Shown here: piece after piece, positions 33,338 through 42,157 of the stretch
Layout of the letters: each line of letters begins with the position of its first letter
Position numbering within the stretch: position 1 is the first letter of the stretch
From: Lichenicoccus sp965277665
Lineage (GTDB): Bacteria; Pseudomonadota; Alphaproteobacteria; Acetobacterales; Acetobacteraceae
Length of the DNA stretch: 64,000 bases
Direction: 5' to 3'
NCBI RefSeq assembly: GCF_965277665.1
Contig: NZ_OZ255835.1
Location: 2,294,001-2,358,000, forward strand
Translations under genes and position numbers: made by a program
Notes under the pieces: generated by a model
What the model saw: only the letters and a program-made list of their open reading frames with translations
Told to the model about the DNA's origin: nothing
The model's database searches: none

Positions 33338-34651
33338 ATGCAGGTCAGTTCGTCCACCATCCTGCGCCGCCTCTCGCGGCGCACCCGGCATATGAGCCTG
33401 TTCTCGCGCCGGCAGATCGGCCGGCGCGCGACCTACCGGCTCGGCGGCATCCTGGTAGGCCTGCTCGCGGTGGGCTTCGCCGGAGCCGCCGACCATGTCG
33501 ACCTGTGGCGGCAGCAGCTGGTTGCCGCCGTCGGGGGCCCTGTGATGCTGCTGCTGGCGCCCGGCGGCCTCGCGGCCTCGATCTGGCTCACCCGCAGGCA
33601 CGCACCGGGTGCCAGGGGCAGCGGCATCCCGCAGGTGATCGCGACCCTGCACATGACGGACGCCGGCGCCATCGACAGCGTGCTGTCGTGGCGCAACGCG
33701 ATCGGCAAGATGGCCATCACCCTGCTAGGCCTGTTCTGCGGCGCCTCGATCGGACGCGAGGGCCCGACGGTGCAGATCGGCGCGACCCTGATGCACCTGC
33801 TCGGCCGGCGCCTCGGGGTCGGCGAGGCGTCGGCGCGCCGCGCGCTGATCCTCGCCGGCGGCGCCGCCGGGGTGTCGGCCGCGTTCAACAGGCCGCTCGC
33901 CGGGATCGTGTTCGCGATCGAGGAACGCAGCCACTCGTTCGAGAGCCGCACCAGCGGCACCATGCTGACGGCGGTGATCCTGTCCGGCCTGACCAGCCTC
34001 GCGATCGTCGGCAACTACAGCTATTTCGGCCATGCCGATGCCGCCCTGCCGGTCGGCGCGGCGTGGATCGCGGCCCCGCTCTGCGCGGTTGCGGGCGGCG
34101 TTGCCGTTGGCCTGTTCAGCGCCTTGCTGGTGCGGTTCGCCTACGGCCTCCCGGGTTCTCTCGGCCGCGCCGGCGCCGCGCACCCGGTGCTGTTCGCCGC
34201 CCTGTGCGGCGTGCTGCTGGCGATCCTCGGTCTGCTCTCCGGTGGGCTCATCTACGGCACCGGCTACCAGCAGGCGCGGCACATCGTCGATGGCAGCGCG
34301 CACCTGCCGGCGAGCTTCTTCGCGCTCAAGTTCGCCGGCTCGCTGATCTCGTACTGCTCGGGGATCCCGGGCGGCATCTTCGCACCCTCGCTCGCGGTCG
34401 GCGCCGGCATCGGCGGCTGGGTCGCACACTTCCTCCCGCAGGCCGCCCCCGGCATGGTGGTCCTGCTCGGCATGGCGGCGTATTTCTCCGCGGTCGTGCA
34501 GGCGCCGCTGACCGCGACCGTCATCGTCATGGAAATGACCGACAACCAGCAGGTCACGGTGGCGCTGCTGGCGACCTCGTTCCTGGCCTTCGGCATCTCG
34601 CGCCTGATCTGCCGCCGCCCGGGACGATGCGGTATCCTCGCGCGCTGCTAA
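33338..34651 (+). CDS. ClC-family chloride channel or transporter
   Basis: 437 residues, about 10-12 membrane helices. The anion-pathway motifs are GSGIP (residue about 87), GREGPTVQIG and GIPGGIFAPS. The gating Glu is present in GREGP, which points to a Cl-/H+ antiporter as in ClC-ec1. It has no CBS domains. ATG 33338 is used; the frame opens further upstream at 32948 but crosses the repeat array. It stands alone, on the plus strand. Confidence 0.92.
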   Translation: MQVSSSTILRRLSRRTRHMSLFSRRQIGRRATYRLGGILVGLLAVGFAGAADHVDLWRQQLVAAVGGPVMLLLAPGGLAASIWLTRRHAPGARGSGIPQVIATLHMTDAGAIDSVLSWRNAIGKMAITLLGLFCGASIGREGPTVQIGATLMHLLGRRLGVGEASARRALILAGGAAGVSAAFNRPLAGIVFAIEERSHSFESRTSGTMLTAVILSGLTSLAIVGNYSYFGHADAALPVGAAWIAAPLCAVAGGVAVGLFSALLVRFAYGLPGSLGRAGAAHPVLFAALCGVLLAILGLLSGGLIYGTGYQQARHIVDGSAHLPASFFALKFAGSLISYCSGIPGGIFAPSLAVGAGIGGWVAHFLPQAAPGMVVLLGMAAYFSAVVQAPLTATVIVMEMTDNQQVTVALLATSFLAFGISRLICRRPGRCGILARC

Positions 34652-34850
34652 AAACTCGGGAACAAGTCGTCCGTAGCGCAACGAGTGAAGGCCAAGGGCT
34701 TTGCCCCTGGACCCGATCAAAGGCTAGCCTCTGAAATCCTTGAATTTAAGAATCGGGGTCTGGGGCCCCCACTGCTCCAAGACGAGGCCCCAGCGGGACC
34801 AGGGCAGCGCCCTGACCTTGCCTTCATCAGCAGCCTGCTAGAGTGCTAAG
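34652..34850. other. Noncoding stretch with GC-rich stem-loop units
   Basis: 199 bases with several short hairpin segments: gggctttgccc at 34696-34706, then ggggtctggggcccc and accagggcagcgccctg further on. Such caagggctttgcccctgga-type units look like an interspersed intergenic repeat. No open frame is convincing. It holds the terminator of the ClC gene and the promoter of the GGDEF-EAL gene. Confidence 0.45.
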
Positions 34851-36959
34851 ATGCCAAACCCGCGCAACGATTTGCGGCAGTCCCAGCTTGCAATCGAGAT
34901 GAAGTCCGGCATGCCCCTCATCGCCATCCTCGACGACCCGAGCCGGCCGTTGCAGGAGCGCCTCGCCGCGGCGCTCGGCGCCGATGTCGCGCTGCGGGCC
35001 TTCGCCGCGGCCGAGCCGGCGCTGCCCGGCCCGCGCGATGCGGCACCCGATCTTGTCATCGCCGCGGCCCTGCCCGGCTTCGATGCGGCCGCCTTCGCCC
35101 GGGATCTCGCCGCCATGCCGGGATGCAGCGATGTCCCGGTCCTGCTGGTGGATGCCGGGGAGGATCCGGACGCCATCGCGGCGCGTACGTGGCGGCTGCT
35201 CTGGTCACGGTCGCGCGGCGCGGCGGCGGGGGTCGGCGACCACGCGCTGGCACAGGTGATCGACGCGGTGCCGGCCTTGCTCGGCATCTGCGACGCAAAC
35301 GGGCGCTTCGTCCTGGTCAACACCCTGTATGCGAGGGTCGCCGGCACCCATCCGGCGGGCATGGCCGGGCATCGCATGGCCGACGCGTTCGGCGAGGCCT
35401 ACGAGCAGCGCCACCTGCCGCTCGATGGGCTGGTGCTGCGCACCGGCAATGCGCTGCCCGGCTTCGAGGAGGAGATCACCGACCGCAACGGCGTCAGCCG
35501 CATCCTGCTGACCACCAAGACGCCGTTTCGCGGCGCCGGCGGACCTTGCGTGCTGACCACGTCGCTCGACATCACCGAGCGGCGTCGTGCCGAGACGCGC
35601 CTGGCCCAGCTGGCGAGCCACGATGCGCTGACCGGGCTGCCGAACCGGGTGCTGCTGCGCTCCCGCCTGGAACGGCGGCTCGAGCTGCCGCGCCCGCGCG
35701 GCACGTCCGCCCTGCTGTTCCTCGATCTCGACTCCTTCAAGCTGGCCAACGACCAGATCGGCCATGAGAACGGCGACCTGCTGCTGCGCGAGGTGTCGCG
35801 CCGCCTCGAGCGTGCCATCGCTCCGGGTGATCTGGTGGCGCGGCTCGCCGGCGACGAGTTCGCCATCCTGCAGAGCATTCCCCTGCCCGCCGGGAACGCA
35901 CCGGATCCTGCCATGCAGACCGAAAGTGCGAGGAGCACCGCCCTCGCCCAGCAGGTGCTGCAGCTCATCGAGACGCCGTTCCAGTGCGGCGACGAGGCCG
36001 TGCATATCACCTGCAGCATCGGCATTGCGCTGCATCCGCAGGACGGCATGACCGCCGACGAGCTGTTGCGCAGCGCCGAGCTCGCCATGCACGGCGCCAA
36101 GGCCGACGGCCGCGCCTGCTGGCGGCTCTGCGTGCCGAACCTGAGCGAGCAGGCCGACCAGGCGGCGCGGCTGCGCGCGGACCTGCGCGAGGCCCTGGAG
36201 TGCCACGAGTTCGTGGTGCACTACCAGCCGCAGGTGGCGCTTGCGACCGGCCGTATCGCAGGCGTCGAGGCGCTGCTGCGCTGGAACCGGCCGGGCGTCG
36301 GACTGCTGCGCCCGGGCGAGTTCCTGCAGGGCGCCCTGGAGGCGGGCCTGACCGATGCGATCGACCGCTGGGTCGTGCAGCAGGCGTGCCAGGACGCGGC
36401 CGACTGGCAGGGGCTGGGGCTGCCGCGCATACGTCTCGGCATCAACCTGTCGCCCCGCATCCTCGATAGCGGCCAGGCGCTGGACCTGGTCACCGAAACA
36501 CTCGCACTGACCGGGCTGGACGCCACCCTGCTGGAACTCGAGCTGACCGAAGGCGACCTGGTCGAGGACCTGGACGCGGCGGCCGACATGCTCGCATCGC
36601 TGCGCCGGCTCGGGGTCGCCATCGCGATCGACGATTTCGGCATGGGCTACTCGTCGCTGAACTATGTGAAGAGCTTTCCGGTCGACCGACTCAAGATCGA
36701 CCAGTCCTTCGTGCGCGACCTCGAGACCGAGGGCCAGGACGCCGCCATCGTGCATGCCATCATCGCGCTCGGCCACAGCCTGGGCCTGAGCATCGTGGCC
36801 GAAGGCGTCGAGACGGTGGGCCAGCTCACCCTGCTGATGGGCGACGGCTGCGACGAGATCCAGGGCTACTATTTCAGCGAGCCGCTGCCGCGCGGCGAGC
36901 TCGAGCAGATCCTGCGTCGGGAACAGGCGCTTTCGCGGCCGCTGGCGGTGTCCGGCTGA
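34851..36959 (+). CDS. PAS-GGDEF-EAL cyclic-di-GMP protein
   Basis: 702 residues. An N-terminal receiver-like part (to about 120), a PAS domain (about 130-245), GGDEF (about 255-430) and EAL (about 440-690). The GGDEF signature reads RLAGDEFAIL (AGDEF) with a kept FLDLDSFKLAND, so cyclase activity may be low. The EAL site is complete: GVEALLRW, ELTE, DDFGMGYSSL, KIDQSFV and AEGVET. So it probably breaks down cyclic-di-GMP and controls motility or surface polymer. No membrane segment; cytoplasmic. Converges with the WD40 gene with one base between the stops. Confidence 0.95.
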   Translation: MPNPRNDLRQSQLAIEMKSGMPLIAILDDPSRPLQERLAAALGADVALRAFAAAEPALPGPRDAAPDLVIAAALPGFDAAAFARDLAAMPGCSDVPVLLVDAGEDPDAIAARTWRLLWSRSRGAAAGVGDHALAQVIDAVPALLGICDANGRFVLVNTLYARVAGTHPAGMAGHRMADAFGEAYEQRHLPLDGLVLRTGNALPGFEEEITDRNGVSRILLTTKTPFRGAGGPCVLTTSLDITERRRAETRLAQLASHDALTGLPNRVLLRSRLERRLELPRPRGTSALLFLDLDSFKLANDQIGHENGDLLLREVSRRLERAIAPGDLVARLAGDEFAILQSIPLPAGNAPDPAMQTESARSTALAQQVLQLIETPFQCGDEAVHITCSIGIALHPQDGMTADELLRSAELAMHGAKADGRACWRLCVPNLSEQADQAARLRADLREALECHEFVVHYQPQVALATGRIAGVEALLRWNRPGVGLLRPGEFLQGALEAGLTDAIDRWVVQQACQDAADWQGLGLPRIRLGINLSPRILDSGQALDLVTETLALTGLDATLLELELTEGDLVEDLDAAADMLASLRRLGVAIAIDDFGMGYSSLNYVKSFPVDRLKIDQSFVRDLETEGQDAAIVHAIIALGHSLGLSIVAEGVETVGQLTLLMGDGCDEIQGYYFSEPLPRGELEQILRREQALSRPLAVSG

Positions 36960-36960
36960 C

Positions 36961-38037
36961 CTACTTCACAGACAGGTCGATCACCGCCATGCGGCCGCCC
37001 TCGGTGCCGAAGGCGAGGCAGCTGCCGTCCGGCGAATAGGCCAGCGCCGAGACCGCCGCGTGCCCGGCGCTGCCATGCGGACCGCAGACCGGCAAGACCC
37101 GCTTGGTCGCCACGTCGGCCATCAGCACGGTGCCGTCGGCGAAACCCGCGGCGACGACATCGTGCTGCGGATGGAAGGCGACGCGCGTGCACAGCACATT
37201 CGCGATCCCGGCCAGTTCGGTCGGCGGCTTGCCCATCGGGCCGCCGCCGAAGAACGGCCACAGCACTACGGCATCGGCCCCCGACGTCGCCAGCCAGCGG
37301 CCGCTGCGCGAGAACGAGATCGACTGCGTCTTCTGCGGATAGCCGCTCATGCGCATGTTGTGGCCGTCCGGCAGCCGCCAGCCATGCAGCTCGTTCTCCT
37401 GCATGGCGGTGACCAGCGCCTCGCCCGCCGGATGCAGCGCGATGCCGATATGGCTGCCCTTCCAGGCCAGCAGCCGCGGCGCGTCGGCCTTGGTGTTCAC
37501 GAAACGCAGCGTGGCGCCGCCATAGTGCGAGGTGGCGATGCGCTTGCCGCGGGCATCGAACACCACGCCCGAGACCGTGCTGTCATGATCGAGCGTACGC
37601 TGTAGCGCGCCGGTGCCGTCGCGCAGCTCGACCTGCTTGCCGGTCGCGGCGGCGATGAGCACCGTGCGGCCGTCCGCCACGCTCGCCACGTGCTCGACCC
37701 AGCGCCGTCCGGCTGCCATCTCGTGCACCGCGTCGTCGGCATCGATCCGGCACAGCCGGTTGTCGTCGCCGCCGGTCAGGAAGCCCTGCGGCGTCACGTC
37801 CTGCGCCAATGCGAGAGCGGCGCCGTCATGCACCTCGAGCCGCCGCCAGTGCTCGGCAGCACCCCGACGCGGGGTGACATGCACGATGCCCTCGCCGGTC
37901 GCGAACGCCATCCGGCTGGAGTCGCGGGCGATGACGCAGCCGACGATGAAGCCGTCCGCCTGCTGCACCGCGCCGCGCGTGTTGATCAGCTCGTCGACCG
38001 GCAGCGACTGCGAACGGGCGCCGAGCGCGGTGCTCAT
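36961..38037 (-). CDS. WD40 repeat protein partnered with CobW
   Basis: 358 residues, a seven-blade-like propeller: VASVADGRTVLIAAATG, GKRIATSHYGGATLRFVN and LAYSPDGSCLAFGTEGGRMA are blades. It has no signal and is cytoplasmic. WD40 genes next to CobW-type GTPases recur in alphaproteobacteria, where the pair has been linked to zinc. ATG 38037 is chosen; TTG 38049 is possible. Its start is 22 bases after the cobW stop and it ends the long minus-strand operon. Confidence 0.88.
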   Translation of the reverse strand: MSTALGARSQSLPVDELINTRGAVQQADGFIVGCVIARDSSRMAFATGEGIVHVTPRRGAAEHWRRLEVHDGAALALAQDVTPQGFLTGGDDNRLCRIDADDAVHEMAAGRRWVEHVASVADGRTVLIAAATGKQVELRDGTGALQRTLDHDSTVSGVVFDARGKRIATSHYGGATLRFVNTKADAPRLLAWKGSHIGIALHPAGEALVTAMQENELHGWRLPDGHNMRMSGYPQKTQSISFSRSGRWLATSGADAVVLWPFFGGGPMGKPPTELAGIANVLCTRVAFHPQHDVVAAGFADGTVLMADVATKRVLPVCGPHGSAGHAAVSALAYSPDGSCLAFGTEGGRMAVIDLSVK

Positions 38038-38059
38038 CGTACTGCTCAAGTCTCGCCCC

Positions 38060-39079
38060 TCAAGGTTGGGCGACGCAGGATTCGAAGCCGCGACGCAGGC
38101 GCGGCCGGTTCAGGTTGCGGCCGATGAACACCAGCCGCGAGGCGCGGGGCTCGTCCGGCTTCCAGGGTGCGATGAAGTCGCCGTCCGCCATCATGTGCAC
38201 CGCCTGGAAGGCGAAGCGCCGGGTCTCGCCTTTGTAGGACAGGATGCCCTTGGAGCGCAGGATGTCCTGCCCCTGCTCCTGCAGCACGGCACCGATCCAG
38301 GCCTGGAACTTCGCCGCATCGAGCGGCGCTGCCACTTCGAACGACAGGCTCTGCACCTCGTCGTCGTGGCTGTGGCTATCGCTTTCCAGGAAGTCGGGGG
38401 CCACCGCGAGCGCACGCGCGAGGTCGAAGCCGCCCTGGTCGAGCAGGTCGGTGACGCTGACATTGCCGCGTTGCGCGCGGTGGATGCGAGCATACCGGTT
38501 GATGCCGCGTATGCGCGCCTCGACCGCATCGAGGGTCGCTGCATCCACGAGGTCGGTCTTGTTCAGCACGATGACATCGGCGAAGGCGATCTGGTTCTGC
38601 GCCTCGCGGCTGTCGGCGAGACGCGCCGGCAGGTGGAGGGCATCGACCACGGTGACCACCGCATCGAGCCGGGTCTTCGCCTTGATCTCCTCATCGACGA
38701 AGAAGGTCTGCGCCACCGGCGCCGGGTCGGCGAGGCCGGTGGTCTCGACGATGATGCCGTCGAACCGGCCGCGACGCTTCATCAGGCTGCCGAGGATGCG
38801 TATGAGGTCGCCGCGCACCGTGCAGCAGATGCAGCCGTTGTTCATCTCGAAGACTTCCTCGTCGGCATCCACCACGAGGTCGTTATCCACGCCGAGCTCG
38901 CCGAACTCGTTGATCACCACGGCATATCTGCGGCCATGCTCGGCGGTGAGGATGTGGTTCAGCAGTGTGGTCTTGCCGGCGCCGAGGAAGCCGGTGAGCA
39001 CGGTCACCGGGATCAGGGCTGGCACCGGGATCAGGGCCGGCTTGCTGTCTGTTGCGGGAGCGGTCCGGGTCTCTGACAT
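38060..39079 (-). CDS. CobW/COG0523-family GTPase, metallochaperone type
   Basis: 339 residues. P-loop GFLGAGKTTLLN, switch region INEFGELGVDN, metal motif NGCICCTVRG, Walker B-like VVETTGLADP and base motif LNKTDL. A His-rich loop (SDSHSHDDE) and a C-terminal CobW_C domain follow. Such enzymes supply zinc or cobalt to client proteins. The N-terminus has a tandem ALIPV repeat. The gene begins 4 bases after the O-antigen ligase stop, so it shares a transcript with surface-polymer genes. Zinc is more likely than cobalt because no cobalamin genes are near, though metH is in the window. Confidence 0.93.
   Translation of the reverse strand: MSETRTAPATDSKPALIPVPALIPVTVLTGFLGAGKTTLLNHILTAEHGRRYAVVINEFGELGVDNDLVVDADEEVFEMNNGCICCTVRGDLIRILGSLMKRRGRFDGIIVETTGLADPAPVAQTFFVDEEIKAKTRLDAVVTVVDALHLPARLADSREAQNQIAFADVIVLNKTDLVDAATLDAVEARIRGINRYARIHRAQRGNVSVTDLLDQGGFDLARALAVAPDFLESDSHSHDDEVQSLSFEVAAPLDAAKFQAWIGAVLQEQGQDILRSKGILSYKGETRRFAFQAVHMMADGDFIAPWKPDEPRASRLVFIGRNLNRPRLRRGFESCVAQP
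39005..39040. repeat. 18-bp direct repeat in the CobW gene start
   Basis: caccgggatcagggctgg (39005-39022) and caccgggatcagggccgg (39023-39040) encode the doubled ALIPV at the N-terminus of the GTPase. Confidence 0.85.
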
Positions 39080-39083
39080 GAGC

Positions 39084-40397
39084 TCAGCCTCGAAGGATCA
39101 CGGGACGTAAAGATGCAGGCCGCTGCATATAGGGCGTGGCGGCCGCCAGTCCCAACCCCAGGATCAGGAAGAACCAGCCGCCGAGCGGCATGTTGGTGAA
39201 GGCGCTGGACGAGGCGATCGGCCATTCCTGGATCAGCACCGCCACGAACAGTCCGGTGCGCCAGGCCTGCTGGACCGCGCTCTGGCCAGGAGGCTGCCGC
39301 GGCGACAGGGCCCGCAGCCACGCCAGCACCAGCAGGCAGAACAGCAGCAGCCCGGGCAGACCGGCATCGGTGAGCGCCTGCAGGTAGTGGTTGTGCGGGT
39401 GCTGCACGCAGAAAGCGGCGCCGCCGCCGTCGGAGGCAGTCGGCGCCAGCGGCGGCACGCCGTGGAAATACTCCGGCAGCGGGCAGCCGGTGCGGAAGCC
39501 GTCGAAGCCGCGGCCGGTGAGCGGGTTCGTGCGCGCGATCACGATGGCCCGGTCCAGGATCAACCCGTACGGGCTGCTGCCGAAATGCTGCATCTGGCGC
39601 TCGAACAGCAGCACGAGGTGCGAGAAGCTGCGCGGCGAGACAACGGCAGAGACGCCGACCAGCACCGGCACCAGGGCCAGACACGCGAGCAGCGGCACGC
39701 GCAGCCGGGGCAGCATCAGCCCGGCGACGACCAGGCCGAGGCCACTGAGCAGCAGCGGCACCCGCTGGCCCGACAGCACCATCAGGGCGAGGCCGCCGAG
39801 CAGCCCCGCGATGGCTCCGGCAACGCCGGCCACGCGCTGGCCGCGTGACCGACCGCGTCCGATCAGCCAGGCACAGGCCGGCAGCAGGGTCGGGAACAGC
39901 AGCCGCGACAGCGGCGCCGCCGCGCGCGGGTGGTCGTAGGGCCCGGTCAGGGTGCCGTCATGGAAGCGCGGCATGCCGAACAGGTTGTGGCCGGTGATGG
40001 CCTGCAGCAGCAGCTGGGCCGCGATGTAGGCAAAGCTCGCCCACAGCAGCCAGGCGAGCCAGCGCTGATGGCGCACGTCGCGCAGCACCCACGCCTGCAG
40101 CGCGGCCGGGAACAGCAGGAACCGCACGGTCAGCAGCGCCTGCAGGAAGGACCGGTCGCCGCCCTGCCCCAGATGCAGCACGGGAAGCGAACAGATCACC
40201 AGCCACAGCCACCAGAGTGCCGCGACCCCGACCCAGGCCTGCCGTGTCCAGCGCCAGTCGCGCAGCACCGCGGATCGCAACAGGAAGAGCACCGCCACAC
40301 CATCGATGCAGCCCTCGGCCAGGGCGCGTCCATGCACCAGGAACAGCGGAACCAGCAGCGTGGCCACCAGGGCCACGCGGTCGAGCGGACGGGTCAT
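39084..40397 (-). CDS. O-antigen ligase-like membrane protein
   Basis: 437 residues with about 11 membrane helices and a large periplasmic loop near the C-terminus. HPHNHYLQALTDAGLPGL is the conserved WaaL/Wzy-C motif with the His that acts in glycan transfer. NPLTGRGFDGFR precedes it. It should join a lipid-linked glycan to lipid A-core or another acceptor. Its ATG overlaps the stop of the GT4 gene (ATGA). Confidence 0.88.
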   Translation of the reverse strand: MTRPLDRVALVATLLVPLFLVHGRALAEGCIDGVAVLFLLRSAVLRDWRWTRQAWVGVAALWWLWLVICSLPVLHLGQGGDRSFLQALLTVRFLLFPAALQAWVLRDVRHQRWLAWLLWASFAYIAAQLLLQAITGHNLFGMPRFHDGTLTGPYDHPRAAAPLSRLLFPTLLPACAWLIGRGRSRGQRVAGVAGAIAGLLGGLALMVLSGQRVPLLLSGLGLVVAGLMLPRLRVPLLACLALVPVLVGVSAVVSPRSFSHLVLLFERQMQHFGSSPYGLILDRAIVIARTNPLTGRGFDGFRTGCPLPEYFHGVPPLAPTASDGGGAAFCVQHPHNHYLQALTDAGLPGLLLFCLLVLAWLRALSPRQPPGQSAVQQAWRTGLFVAVLIQEWPIASSSAFTNMPLGGWFFLILGLGLAAATPYMQRPASLRPVILRG

Positions 40398-41527
40398 GCG
40401 GGTGCGGCTTGGCCAAAACCGCGGCTGCGCGCAAGTGCGTCCGCGCGCATCGCCTGAAGCCGCCGCCGTGCCGGCGCGATGTCGAACAGCTGCGCACGGG
40501 CGAGCCCACGTCCGGAGAGACCGGCCTGCAGCGCCGGATCGCCGGTCAGCCGCAGCAAGGCGGCCTCCAACAGGTCCGGCTCGGCGCGCAGGGCGGCATG
40601 ACCCACCACCTCGAGCAGTCCGGGACGCGGCGAGACGATCAGCGCAGCGCCGCAGGCCATCGCCTCCAGGGCGGTCATCCCGAACGGTTCCTGCCAGCGG
40701 CTGGGCACGACCACGATCGCGGCCCGCGCCATCGCCTCAAGCACTACCCGGTGCGGCTGGTGACCGTGCATCACGATCCCGGCCGCCGCGGCGAGTGGAC
40801 GCAAGGCCGCCAGGAAAGCCGTGTCCGCCGCGTCGGCGGAGAAGCGATCGCCGCCGATGATCGCCGCCCGCCAGCCCGGACGGTGCGGCAGCACCCGCGC
40901 GCAGGCCGCCACGAAAGCGTCCGCCCCCTTGTCCGCGACCACCCGCCCGGCGAACAGGATCAGCTTCTCGCGCTCGCGCACGGGCGGCGGCAAGGCGGCA
41001 AGGTCGATGCAGTTCGGCAGCACCCGCACCTCCGTGCCGGTCGGCAAGCCCTCGACGAACCGCCCACGCAGCCAGTCCGACACGCAGGCCACCCGCATGC
41101 GTCGCAGCAGCGCTGTGCGCTCCGACGCGGTCCGGGCGCGGCGCATCGCCTGCGGATCGTTGTGCAGGATGAGCGCGACCGGGATATCCGGGAACCGCCA
41201 TGCGAGATGGCGGGCGATCTCCGGCCGGTTATGCACTTCGATCAAGGCGGGTCGCAGCCTGCGCAGCACACTCGCCACGGCAGCCGCGTAGCGCAACGGG
41301 CCGAGCGGCGGCCACGGCACCGGGCGCGCGGCCACGAACCGCCGCCCGGCGAACGCGGGCGCCGCAAGTGGCGCGCCGACGATGCAGTCCTCCTGCGGGC
41401 TGAGCCGGTGCACCAGCAATCCGATCGCTCCCACCGCCCCCGGCGAGAATCCCTCGCGCGGCGGCAGCACCACTGCGACCGGGCCGTCGACGGTCAGCCG
41501 ACCTGTTCGTATTTGTCCAGCCGCCAT
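40394..41527 (-). CDS. Glycosyltransferase family 4
   Basis: 377 residues, GT-B fold. Donor-side motifs are KLILFAGRVVADKGADAFV and VVVPSRWQEPFGMTALEAMACG, the E-x7-E motif of GT4 retaining enzymes. The acceptor domain is at the N-terminus. With the ligase it probably builds a lipopolysaccharide sugar. The start at ATG 41527 overlaps the GST gene by 34 bases; a later GTG is also possible. Confidence 0.93.
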   Translation of the reverse strand: MAAGQIRTGRLTVDGPVAVVLPPREGFSPGAVGAIGLLVHRLSPQEDCIVGAPLAAPAFAGRRFVAARPVPWPPLGPLRYAAAVASVLRRLRPALIEVHNRPEIARHLAWRFPDIPVALILHNDPQAMRRARTASERTALLRRMRVACVSDWLRGRFVEGLPTGTEVRVLPNCIDLAALPPPVREREKLILFAGRVVADKGADAFVAACARVLPHRPGWRAAIIGGDRFSADAADTAFLAALRPLAAAAGIVMHGHQPHRVVLEAMARAAIVVVPSRWQEPFGMTALEAMACGAALIVSPRPGLLEVVGHAALRAEPDLLEAALLRLTGDPALQAGLSGRGLARAQLFDIAPARRRLQAMRADALARSRGFGQAAPA

Positions 41528-42138
41528 GCTGCCGGTTCGCGCGCCGCGTCGTCGTACCAGCGCTGCATCAGCGGATGCGCGCGCACCCGATCACGATAGG
41601 CCCCCGCGCCTTCGCCGAGCGGCACCGCGTACGAGAGCAGGCGGGAGACCACCGGGGCGAACATCGCATCGGCGATGCCGAACGCATCGCCATGCAGGAA
41701 CGGCGCCGCCTGGCTCCAGATCGCCTCGACGCGCGCGATGTCGGCGGCGACCTCGCCGGAGATCCCCACCGCCAGGGGTCGCGCGTCACGACCGCAATTC
41801 ATCGGCATCGCCAGGCGCAGCACCCGGAAGCCGCCATGCATCTCGCTGGCGACGCTGCGCGCCTGCGCGCGGAGAAGACGGTCCTCCGGCCACAGGCCCG
41901 GCGCCTGTTCGGCGCAATACTCGGCGATCGCCAGGCTCTCCCAGATCCGCGCCCCGCGATGCTCGAGATACGGCACCAGGCCGTTCGGGGTCGCCCGCGC
42001 GATCGCCTCGGTGTGGCCGCCGGCGATCGGGATCACCTGCTCCTCGACATCCAGTCCGGCGAGGTGCACCGCCAGCCAGCCGCGCAGCGACCAGGAGGAG
42101 TAGCGCCTGGTGCCGATGACAAGCCGTCCGTCCGCCAT
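41494..42138 (-). CDS. Glutathione S-transferase family protein
   Basis: 214 residues. The thioredoxin-like N-terminal domain reads RRYSSWSLRGWLAVHLAG with the catalytic Ser, and NGLVPYLEHRG and ESLAIAEYC form the glutathione site. An all-helical C-terminal domain follows. It may detoxify electrophiles; the substrate is unknown. ATG 42138 begins the conserved MADGRLVIGTRRYSSW; the frame to 42273 is not needed. It lies 19 bases after mnmA and overlaps the GT4 gene. Confidence 0.9.
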   Translation of the reverse strand: MADGRLVIGTRRYSSWSLRGWLAVHLAGLDVEEQVIPIAGGHTEAIARATPNGLVPYLEHRGARIWESLAIAEYCAEQAPGLWPEDRLLRAQARSVASEMHGGFRVLRLAMPMNCGRDARPLAVGISGEVAADIARVEAIWSQAAPFLHGDAFGIADAMFAPVVSRLLSYAVPLGEGAGAYRDRVRAHPLMQRWYDDAAREPAAWRLDKYEQVG

Positions 42139-42157
42139 TCCCGCCCCCCCCCCCGGA

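Noticed and set aside
42141..42153. Run of ten C residues before the GST gene
   Set aside because: It could vary by slippage, but it lies between stop and start and does not change a frame.
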